Source: Blattamonas nauphoetae (taxonomy: Eukaryota; Preaxostyla; Oxymonadida). From it: a stretch of DNA of 64,000 bases. Positions 13,601-22,722 of this stretch are shown piece by piece. The stretch covers positions 1 through 64,000 of the forward strand of contig JARBJD010000020.1 of assembly GCA_033064195.1 (NCBI GenBank), in the 5' to 3' direction. A program made the position numbers and the translations under genes. Every line of letters starts with the position of its first letter. Position 1 is the stretch's first letter. Under the pieces are notes generated by a model. The model had not been told where the DNA came from and did no database searches. It saw nothing but the letters and a program-made list of their open reading frames with translations.

Positions 13601-14510
13601 CATCCGAATTGTTGACTCCCGCAGCTTCCTTGTCGGACACTGGAAACAGGCTTTGCCTCGCTCAAAGCGACGAAATCTACCGGTCTTCTGAACATCGCAG
13701 ACAGAATCAAAAGTGTGATGGCACCAGCCTTCGCCGAACAGACAATCCAATCGATGAGTGAGAAGCAGGAAGTCACGATCAATTGTTCGGGAGGTCTTTC
13801 TGTTTCGACGAACAAACATCTCATCATGGACGCCATCGCGTTTGCATTTGAAGCAGGTGAACGTACTTCTCCGTTTGCTTCTGTATCAGCCGGCTCACTC
13901 CAACCCATGTCTTGCTCATTCGGCACCAATTCTCCAACTCCACTAGACTCGTCCAAACAACAATCGCTTGCTGTACATCGTCCTCCACTCGTCTCATCTC
14001 GCTGACTCTTTCAAGCAACAGTCAGTAGAACAGTTGGGATTTGCATTTCAGTGGAATCTCGTTCACCGAACCATCGTCCAACAAGGCACCAACTGGAACA
14101 CTCGTCTTCATCTCAGGCTCTTCCTTCGCCACACAGATTGTTCCGTCCCACTCTCCGCAGATCAACTCCGAGACAGATGAGAACAAGTTTTGGGGATTCG
14201 ATTCATCGACTTCTGTTGATTCGTCGTTGCTTATTTATTTCGTTGCGGTTTGGAGTTGCGTGTTCGACGAGACGAAGAAGGACGAAAGGATCACTCCGAG
14301 CTCAATCACACTCTCGATTGTGGGAGAAACAGGGCAACGATCAATCTGCGTGTTGGCAGGGGGAAAGTTCGAAATCGAAAATGGAAAACTCATTCTCTCA
14401 TCGCTCTCGTTCGAAGATCCGTCGCGTCTCCAACTCGGTCTCTGATCACTCTCCATCCAGCTGGAGAACACAATCACTTCCTGCTCCCTCACGTCGTTCT
14501 CCTCATCTAA
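7651..14510 (+). pseudogene. Surface beta-helix protein gene region, frame broken
   Basis: Plus-strand coding character in short pieces that hop between frames. The clearest parts are 9190-9420 (NTAAERGGTLYFNQPN followed by FFEDTHFDENTTLEY, a right-handed beta-helix turn with GGTLYF), 11420-11630 (ITLQNCHFNTTDESRGPAFF), 12960-13260 (LVNLSSPLEVTTTVTLSSSS), 13715-13960 (INCSGGLSVSTN) and 14041-14510 (SICVLAGGKFEIENGKLILS, then LHPAGEHNHFLLPHV before a stop). These are typical of the pectin-lyase-fold surface proteins of oxymonads. An acidic, glutamate-rich patch lies at 11640-11964. I cannot say whether this is one gene or two, and no transmembrane or kinase tail was found. The many frame breaks resemble those in TIR element copy 1 next door, so consensus error is as likely as decay. 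Confidence 0.5.
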
Positions 14511-16590
14511 TCAGAAGGAAATAAAGGGGATTGGACAATTGAGCATTATTCGCTTTGATCAAACACACTTCGTCTGACAAAGCTTGAATGTCACAGCCTT
14601 CCCTAACCTGTCTGTGTTTGTTCTTCGTCATTTAATCATTCATCTATCTTCGTTTCAGCTTCATCAATCGATGGAACCTGACTGCTGCTTGACTCGACGA
14701 CGAAACCAATGACAATATGGTCTGACTGATTGATCCTTCATTTATTACTTTGATTATAGACTCCTTCGAATATTAAACGAGCTGTTCATTGGTGTCTTGT
14801 TTCTTCGCCCAGATTCTGATTTACACAATCGGAAATCGCGATCATGTTCACAGATGGTATGTTTTGTTGTCTCTCCATTCATATCTTGTCCTCAGACTCT
14901 TTTTTATCAAAGATTGCATTGATGAGGGAAACAGACGAAGCTGATCAGGACAAAGTAGAGAACATCTCAACCGTGATCCTGATCGTTGTTTCCATCTCTG
15001 AGCTGGCCAAGGTTCTCTTAACGGAACAGGATCATCGATAATCCTTTGAAAATTGGACACATCACTCACATGGTCCTGAATACCATGGATGAACAAGTCT
15101 TAAGAAAGAGATGGAAAACACACTTTTATCTCTCCATTTATCATAATACTTTGTTTTCTCGATCAATTTTCTAATTAAATCAGTGACACTTGAGAAATAA
15201 TAGTAGAAAGTGAATCAACTGTATTTTTTACTGTTCCCCATTAATCAATTTTGTCTGGTTGATCAACTCATAAAGTTTCATCTCCACCTCCTTCCACAGG
15301 CAAACGCGCAAACCAAAAATCAGAGGATGGACTCCCCTTCACATTATCTTTCACTTTTTTCTGGACATTTGAGTTCTTTGGATTTGAGGGGTTTTTTGGC
15401 ATACCCTGATCTCAAAAATATTGACCCAATTGTTCGTCGAAAAAAAAATGAGTTCCTTTCAATTTTCCCATATACCCAGGGTTTTTTCTGACTTTTTTTT
15501 CTCAAAATGTGTGTTTCACGAAAAAGCGTTTCTGTGAAAAATTACATCAAAATCGATTCACAGGTTGCTGATATATTGTCCAAACGATTAATTTGTCAGG
15601 GAAAAGTGGGTATTGTGAGGTGAGCTCTCAACGTTTTGGGTGAAATCTGAGGGTTTTTTCGATCGGTCCGTATCATTGTGGAGCTTCATCCCTCATGACG
15701 ATAGTTGTGTTTACGAGAGCTGGAATACAGATACGGAGGTCATCGAGAAACCAATCTGTTATGGTGTAGTCCTCACTATTAAGGATGAGCAACGGACGGA
15801 CAAAACCTCCTTCTCATCGGACATCGGACAGAGACCCTGTCCAAGTCGAAACAGAAGTGATTCCTCTGGCATAAATCAATGTTCAATCCTCCAAATTCTT
15901 TCATTAAATCACCCAAAATGTTGAATTTATTCATATTTCGTCTTTCAAAAAAATGAAAAACGTGTATTAGAGAATTCGGACAAAAATCCCATAAATTGGT
16001 GAAATGTCCAAGCATGTCCAATCTTGGACATCCGCTCATTTGTTGAAAAAATGAATTGTTTAAATTTCTTCACAATCCAATAGTGATCAGTTGAAAACGG
16101 ACAAAAGTGTCCAGTCCTGGACATGTCCGGATCGTCCTCCCCATCTTAATTTGTCTTCGTCTTCCATTTTCTCTCAGAACCTCTTAAATCGCAATTTGAA
16201 TTCACTTGTCGATTCAAGCATTCTATTGTCCTGCTTCACATCATTCTTGTCTCAAGTGAATCCAAATTCATGGAAATCAGTACAGCTTTCAAAAGCCGTT
16301 TCTCCTCACAATGTATGACATCATAATGGAATGATGTTTGAAAAAATCACATCATCAGTGTGTATCTCCATTGTTTTTTACACTTTATCGATCTCATTCT
16401 CTTCATTAGTGTGGCGTGGATATCCCAATCAAACCGCAACCTGTTAAGGACTGAAAGAGATGAGATAAGACAACTCATACCATCAGTATTCATCTCCATT
16501 GTTATTCCGGCTCTTTCCGTACCATTGGACGTCAGTTAGAACGTGTCCAACAGGAGTTAATGGCCTGGTGTCCCGCCTCTTCTGTATTAT
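14511..16590. other. Intergenic, AT-rich, no gene recognised
   Basis: Contains poly-T/poly-A tracts and small ORFs without protein character. Around 16000-16135 there are several short palindromes built from TGTCCA/TGGACA (for example ATGTCCAA...TTGGACAT and TGTCCAG.CTGGACA). Around 16350-16510 a motif ATCTCCATTGTT is repeated twice. I see no transposon ends or RNA gene. Confidence 0.4.
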
Positions 16591-16626
16591 GTGATCACAA
16601 CCAATTCAGAGGCACAATCGTTGATG

Positions 16627-16893
16627 ATTCAGTACGCTTCGATCATTGTGGGTATTGCGTCCATCATCATACCAATGACTGTTCTCCTTACTCAATACAT
16701 TCAGACCGTCTCTTCACTCAAGAAGGAGCGAAGAGAAATCTCCTTCCAGATCTCCATTGGGCGGAAAGATGATGTGTTGCGTCTGAAGCAAAGGCTGGAC
16801 AATACAGATGGAGGAATTGATGGCGACACAGTCGTGTCGACACACTTTGGGATTCCGACAGCTCAATCGCACATGAACACAATGAACGAATGA
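16627..16893 (+). CDS. Possible small membrane protein or exon (88 aa)
   Basis: An 88-residue ORF from ATG 16627 with one hydrophobic stretch near its N-terminus (IIVGIASIIIPMTVLLTQYI) followed by a charged segment with KKERREISFQ. In-frame codons continue upstream to a stop, so it could be an exon with an upstream acceptor near 16614. It is followed after 25 bases by another small acidic ORF. No family recognised and no strong support beyond composition. Confidence 0.25.
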   Translation: MQYASIIVGIASIIIPMTVLLTQYIQTVSSLKKERREISFQISIGRKDDVLRLKQRLDNTDGGIDGDTVVSTHFGIPTAQSHMNTMNE

Positions 16894-16918
16894 CAAGGCT
16901 GGATTCAACGAAAACGAG

Positions 16919-17113
16919 ATGGAGTTGGGATCGACTCAAGGAGAGGAGAATGAGGAGGAGAAGCTGAAGATGGAGCTGATTTCACAAGGAATGAATCCTC
17001 AGAAGATTACGATGATGCAGATGCAGGGGATGTCGCTCCAACAAATTGCCGAAATGACGGGGAAGAACAAGAATGATGAAGATGATGATGAGAAGGAAGA
17101 GACGAAGTCATAA
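16919..17113 (+). CDS. Possible small acidic protein (64 aa)
   Basis: A 64-residue ORF rich in Glu, Lys, Met and Gln with a repeated MQ/MS..Q pattern (MMQMQGMSLQQIAEMTG) and an acidic tail. It lies just downstream of the 88-residue ORF and might belong to the same gene through an intron, but I could not find a convincing splice pair. No family recognised. Confidence 0.2.
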   Translation: MELGSTQGEENEEEKLKMELISQGMNPQKITMMQMQGMSLQQIAEMTGKNKNDEDDDEKEETKS

Positions 17114-17403
17114 AAAGTGAAGATAGAAGCAGAAGAAAAGAAGAAGGCGGAGGCAGAGGAGAAGGAAAACAAAAAAAGAAGAAAGGTCGAAGTGACTTGA
17201 CCCCACAGTAACAGGAACTGCTCCACCAAATTCATACGATGTCGAGCTTCAACACAACATCGTTCTCCATCCGCGTTGTGATTACATTGATTCTCCTAGT
17301 CGTTGGTTTGTGTCTCAAGACATTCATCACTCATTGTCTACACACTTCTAGCTGACTTCCTAATTTTCCATAGCATATAGGATAAAATTGCATCCGCCAT
17401 CCT

Positions 17404-17559
17404 CACATCCATTCATCACCCTCATTCGTCAGATCCACTCATCACCCTCACTCGTCACATCCACTCCTCACTCTCACTCGTCACATCCACTCATCACCCT
17501 CACTCGTCACATCCACTCCTCACTCTCACTTGTCACATCCACTCATCACCCTCACTTGT
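17404..17559 (+). repeat. 26-bp tandem repeat, six copies
   Basis: Six head-to-tail units of consensus CACATCCACTCATCACCCTC plus ACTCGT. Units alternate between a form with CATCACCC and one with CCTCACTC, giving a 52-bp higher-order period in the middle four units. It falls in a gene-poor stretch; the ORF across it has no protein character. Confidence 0.9.
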
Positions 17560-17835
17560 CACCTACTCTCCTCCACCAACGACTCTTTCGATTGAGCTTT
17601 TCCAGGCGGAAACATCAGCCCTTTCTGCCCTATATTTATCCTCCATTGCCAATGAGTTCGATCGATCAAGATTAACTGTTAGAGAATGAAAGTATCTCTC
17701 ACATTTCACCTGCAATCAAGGTAACAGATCCATTTGATCTTGTTACATGATGTATCAATCCACTTCACAGTCTTTTCAATAACTTCGTTCGATCCCACCC
17801 TTTTTCAAAACTTACGAGCTGTGACCTCCTAATTA

Positions 17836-17861
17836 GGCGCTGTCCGAGGACGGACAGCGCC
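17836..17861. repeat. Perfect 11-bp inverted repeat with 4-base loop
   Basis: GGCGCTGTCCG, loop AGGA, CGGACAGCGCC. GC-rich in an AT-rich surrounding. A further palindrome GTCCGGAC follows at about 17872. Could be a hairpin in RNA or DNA, or the tip of a vanished fold-back element. No neighbouring gene gives it a role. Confidence 0.8.
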
Positions 17862-18874
17862 TCACCTTGTCCGGACAACTGCTCCTCCTTACTCACTATT
17901 CACAAAAGCATACACAATCGAAATAGATTATCCATTTGAGTGAATCCCTCCAACATGGAAAAGTGTATAGCCTTCACAATTTGTGGATGATGTTGAATCA
18001 AAAAGAAAAAGATCTGGTGGAGTATCCACATTTCTTTCAACACTCAATTTTTGGTGGGCGTTGGTTAGTTGTTGCCCTGTCACACAACAGTGGAGCTTGC
18101 TTGAACATAACTGTTTCACAACTGTACACGCGGTTCTGTAAATCCTCTTCATAAGTTTCCACTTCAGTAGTTATTTTTAACCTCTCGTTACCTCCAGTTT
18201 TTTCTTCCACGTGGGGGTTTTTTCTGGAACGGTAGGTTTCAAGCCCCCATTCTTTTTGTCTACCAACCGCCCCCACTTGAGAAAAAGCAACCCTGTGTCA
18301 TAATAAGTCCTCTGTTGCGATCGATTTGATCATTTTTCTGTGAAAAGACAAATTTAGTAAACAATTTTGTTTGTTTCTCATTTGGGCTGATTGTGACCGC
18401 CCATTGTTTCCACATCAATGGAAGATGGTTGTTTGCTAGTTCTTCATATTCGATTCATCAGAAAAATGGATCCCCTCTCCATCGAAATTGTGAAAGTTCA
18501 GGATGAGAGTGAAGTCAAGGAATGGTATACGGAACTAGTCTCCTTTCGGTCTCCCGAATCTCCTGAAAGAAATGAGAAGTTCATCATTCGACGGAACTCC
18601 GCTCAATTCAGGTTGTTTTCAACTTGTTGACGCGTGAGACGTTCGCGTGACATTTGCCGACACGATAATTCTAACATCTCCACCTAATAGTGGCGTCACC
18701 AATTGTTTCCATGTCATCAATTAGTGTTTTTTTCTTCGTTTGACTAAAAGTGATTATTCCAGAAAAAAGCACTGATTGTTGATTTTGAATTAATTGATGA
18801 CACCACTATTACGCAAAAAACGATCTAAACGAATTACTAGACCTCGCAACTTTATGTACAGGGGACACTAGTTG
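17862..18874. other. Intergenic, no gene recognised
   Basis: AT-rich with homopolymer tracts. An imperfect inverted repeat (AATAGTGGCGTCACCAATT near 18688 against AATTGATGACACCACTATT near 18793) lies near 18690-18812. Small ORFs have no recognisable similarity. Confidence 0.35.
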
Positions 18875-19501
18875 TTCAGATCAAGGAAATGGAGTCGTTT
18901 CGATGATACCACCTACTGGTTCGAATGTTGATAGAAGTGCTTGCCCGCGACATAATCGGAAAATCGAATACCAATTGCCCATAGAGAGCCTTTCAACCCC
19001 AGTCATGATATTGGCTTACCGTTGAGAGATCCCAAAAGAAAAGAAGAAACATCATAAGAACATGAATTTGGATCTTGTGGTGGAAGGCAGTTGTTCCTAT
19101 GAACGCACTTCGGCGTTTGTGGCATTTGATACGGTATCATCATGTATTTTTTTTCATTTTTTCGAAACGATATTCTTACCGTTGTGCGATGACACTAACA
19201 TACCACAACCTTTTCGTGAATGACAGAAGTGAAGAGCCATGGAATAGTCATTTCACTGCTGCTGAATCTAGATCGATAATCTCTGTTCTCCAGAGGAGTC
19301 AGAGCAATTGTCATTGTAATTGTGAATTTAGATCTTTCCTTTTTTTCATGGAATGAATTTCTCAAATGATGTCTCATGAAGAAATAGGACAAGTAACCGA
19401 ATACATTCCGAAAGATCGGAATTGGGAGGCTGATTGTATGAAAACGGAGTTGAAAGCGAACAATTTCGATCATCGAAACGACTCCATTTCCTTGATCTGA
19501 A
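18875..19501. mobile_element. MITE-like element with 33-bp perfect inverted ends
   Basis: The 33 bases at 18875-18907 (TTCAGATCAAGGAAATGGAG and onward to CGATGAT) are the exact reverse complement of 19469-19501. The enclosed 561 bases carry no convincing protein. Size and structure fit a short non-autonomous DNA element. I see no clear target-site duplication in the flanks, so the ends may be inset from the true termini. Confidence 0.55.
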
Positions 19502-20408
19502 GAATGTGACCAACCATCATTTCAGAAATCAAAGATGAAAACCTGCCTGAAGGCGACGGACCTGACGCCTCCGAATACGAGGACTCTTCTAAAAGGTTGT
19601 TTCACTTTCCCTTCTCTAATTTTAAGCTTCGGTTCGTCGAAACAGTGAAATGGGTTCACTCCAGTTTTGAGGCGTATTGAAGGACTATTCACTTCGAAAT
19701 GCTTATCCATGATTATTTATTATCCATTGCTATGGATGACTTGGGAAACTCTCATCGATAGAGACGATTGTGGTGAGATTCGAAAGATGACTCAATTTAT
19801 TCCTTCGTCGGAAAAAATGGAATGTGTTCTGATTGGATGCGATGTACCATCGGCTGAAATCAGAAGAAGAACGGAAGTTTTTGATGGAATGATAGGTTCG
19901 ATAGCAGTTGGATGTTTGGAAGGTTGTTTTTTGCGGCTACACCCAAAAGTTTAGCTTTTTCATTCGGATTGTCTTCATCATTTTCCACAATGTCCCAAAT
20001 TTCTCGAGTCCAATATTTTTGTTATTCTGGGATGATTTGGGTCATTGGTCAAAAAAATGAATTGTGTTTTCTCCAACACAATGGTAGTCTCTCTGCAGGA
20101 TTTTACCAGTTTTGTGAAAAAACGATTTGACCAAAAAAACTTTGTTATCCGGTTTTGTGATACACTATTAATAATTCTCCCTTAACGCCTCTTGTAATTA
20201 GGTGTGTTTCACTTTGTTTTTTCCAGAAAACTGGTGCACCTCCCCGCTTGGAAGAGTTCACATGTCTGATATTATAAATTGTATCAGTTCACCATGATTG
20301 GTGGGCACGAGTGGGATTATTCACCATCAAAAAACTCCCTTTTTCAAAAAAAATGTACCTCTTTCTATTCGAAACAATGATATCTAGCATAATTTTATCA
20401 ATCAAGAT
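19502..20408. other. Intergenic, no gene recognised
   Basis: AT-rich, with short ORFs of no recognised family. It leads into the Merlin-like fragment. Confidence 0.35.
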
Positions 20409-20666
20409 GTGGTGAACCGGCTAGAACCTGTTCTACTCGGAATTCTCGAAGCAGAGGTCGAAGAAAAGACCACCATCTATTGTGATTGCTGGGCTGCCTA
20501 CCACAATATTCATGATCAACGTCACCTGGCTCATTGGACTGTGAATCACACCCTTTACTTCAAAGATCCCGTCACTGGTGTCCACATCAACAGGATAGAA
20601 GGTACTTGGACACATCTCCTTCCACTCACTGAGGCTCATTGTTGGTTCACCTGTGCCCGCCTCTAA
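20409..20666 (+). mobile_element. Merlin/ISXO2-like (IS1595 group) transposase fragment
   Basis: An 85-residue ORF with the signature of the ISXO2-like DDE domain: TIYCDCWAAYHNI (second acidic residue), then HWTVNHTLYFKDPVTGVHIN and RIEGTW carrying the terminal glutamate. Only this C-terminal part of the catalytic domain remains; the N-terminal zinc region and first aspartate are absent, and the sequence diverges after RIEGTWTHL. This is a dead remnant of a Merlin-type DNA transposon. Confidence 0.8.
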
Positions 20667-20902
20667 CCTGACCGAAGCCAGACGAGGAACCGGGAATCAT
20701 GGCGAGCAAAGCTCCATATGTCGCAGGCTACTAGAACAATCACAACTCGGGAAACGACCAAGCCCCCCACAAAGGTGGTGAGAAATGGCTTCACCATCCG
20801 GCGTCATCCTACTGACTGGATGACACCATCACGGGGTGGTCAACAAAAAATGATAAGAGAAAAGAAAAATTACGGGTGAGGTGACGATCGTAGATGTCCA
20901 AA

Positions 20903-20982
20903 ACAATGTAGTGATTGGCTGCGATTCCCACAACAATGTAGTGATTGGCTGCGATTCCCACAACAATGTAGTGATTGCCTGC
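20903..20982 (+). repeat. 30-bp tandem repeat, about 2.7 copies
   Basis: Unit begins ACAATGTAGTGATTGGCTGC and continues GATTCCCACA. The first two units are nearly identical and the third diverges after GATTGCCTGC. Confidence 0.85.
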
Positions 20983-21158
20983 AGGACGGCTGACACAATC
21001 ATCAGCTGGACTAAAACAAAAAGAGACAAGAAAAGTGAAGTGAGAGCATTTTGGGTGTGGTGTAGTGATTGTGTGACTTGGGGAGGATGAGATGTGAGTG
21101 TGTGATTTGGGGAGGAATGCGACGATGTGAGTATTGCGACGAGGTTACATTCGTCCAC

Positions 21159-21359
21159 CAACTTTTTCTTTGGTTCCCTTCCTTCCCCAACTTTTTCTTC
21201 GGTTCCCTTCCTTCCCCAACTTTTTCTTTGGTTGCCCATCTGTCCCCAACTTTATCTTTGGTTGCCCATCTGTCCCCAACGTTATCTTTGGTTGCCCATC
21301 TGTCCCCAACTAGTTCTACGGTTCCCTTCAGTCCCCATCTTTTACTTTGGTTCCCTATG
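21159..21359 (+). repeat. 29/30-bp minisatellite, about seven copies
   Basis: Units start CAACTTTTTCTTTGGTT and fall into two variants: a 29-base form ending CCCTTCCTTCCC and a 30-base form ending GCCCATCTGTCCC. The variants are grouped (29, 29, 30, 30, 30, 29, partial), as expected of local duplication. On the minus strand the 30-base units translate to a repeated VGDRWATKD, which I consider fortuitous. Confidence 0.9.
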
Positions 21360-22141
21360 GAGTTGTACAATAAAGTTGTCAACCATAACGTCAACAAAAT
21401 CACTCCTCAAGATCAACTCCAAAATCAATGTCAGTAGCCCTTCAAATTCACGTTTCACTTCATGATTGTGTTCATTCTCTGGTTTAATCTACAAAAATGG
21501 GAAAAAAGTTGAGTAATCAAGACTGTGAAGTGAGATCAAGTCTAGGGGAATCCCACCGAGCACAACTTTTTTTATTCACTTCTGATCTTAACATGGCCCA
21601 CAAAGTCCACCTCTGCTCCCCAGAGCATCGATCGGGACGTCGTCATTGATACAGGCGGTGTATTGTGCTTCCGAGCAAGAAAATATCATTCGAATGAAGT
21701 TGAGAAAGGAAATGTGTTTGAAATGGATCATAGTAAAGAGGCAAAAATAGTCCAACAGATGATGCGGGAGCAGGGTTCGAAACTTGCCAAGGCGGGTCTG
21801 ACGTGGAAATGACTTGAGACAATTCAATTCGTGCTCTCTACTTATTCTTCATCTCATTGAACCATTTTTCATATTTGCTTTGGCACTTCTTCCGAAAACA
21901 CACTGACAGTCTCTTGGGGTCCGGAATTCACCTCTATTCACGCCTTAAGGTTTTTTCCTTGATTTGTGTAGTATTGATGAAGTGAATTACTGATATTTAT
22001 GTTTCTTTTCCCTTTTTCAACAATCTTGTCATTGTTCCTGTTGACAAAAAACTCATCTCAGAATCACGTCACCACGACTAATTCTCGATCATAGTAATTT
22101 CACTTAGGACAAATTTATACAATTTTATTGTTCTTTCTCTT

Positions 22142-22443
22142 TGATTGATACATTCGAAGAAATTGTGATGTCGGAAAAATTGTTGGGAGCGATTAGTTGG
22201 AAGGGGATCGGGAGTTTTGTGTTTATTGAAGGGAACTTGACTAATGTTCAATATCTGACAATCCTACAACAGAATATGTTGAACAACCTTAGACAATGCT
22301 GCAATAAACCACCCATATTTATTCAGGACAACAGTCCAGTACATACGGTCCAAGTCATCACCGATTGGTTGGACACGAATGAAGACGAGACCCTGGATGG
22401 GCCACCACAGAGTCCCGATTTGAATCCAGTAGAAAATATCCGG
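22142..22443 (+). mobile_element. Tc1-like transposase C-terminal fragment
   Basis: Residues GAISWKGIGSFVFIEG, then FIQDNSPVHTVQVITDWL with the second aspartate, and GPPQSPDLNPVENI with the final glutamate are the Tc1 DDE pattern. The spacing between the D and E is close to the usual 34. The part before the GAISW motif is missing, and the homology stops abruptly after PVENI where a tryptophan is expected. This is a truncated fossil of a different family from the mariner at 23899. Confidence 0.85.
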
Positions 22444-22722
22444 CGAAGCAATACCAAATCAAAGTTCACTCGCTCAGACACTAATAAAAGTGATTTGATC
22501 GGCCTCTCGATTTTTCTCAATTTTTTCACTGTCCATCGCCTTTTTCTCTTTCGCATTGAAGTTTTTCATTTTGATTTTCACAATCATCGTGGGTGGCATT
22601 CTGATGTTTGATGACAACGCTGAACCTTTTCGTATCACACTCACCTTCTCGAGATTTCAGGACTTCTTCTCTCCTTGGAGGAGGAGACAGATTGTGATGG
22701 TCGCAATCAGAAGTGCCTTTTG

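Larger units (their letters stand above)
20667..22141. other. Intergenic with two minisatellites, no gene recognised
   Basis: Besides the two tandem repeats listed separately, this stretch holds only short ORFs, some of them translations of the repeats. A tRNA-like GGGTTCGAAAC near 21773 lacks a matching acceptor stem. Confidence 0.35.

Noticed and set aside
17404-17559. Short repeats considered as a CRISPR array
   Set aside because: Units are directly adjacent with no spacers and the setting is eukaryotic.
21765-21800. tRNA-like T-loop GGGTTCGAAAC
   Set aside because: No acceptor or anticodon stem can be formed with the preceding 70 bases on this strand, and none on the other.
22142-22443. 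The Tc1 fragment as part of the mariner at 23899
   Set aside because: It has a SPDLNP-E ending and a different spacing, lies outside the mariner TIRs, and the mariner transposase is already complete.
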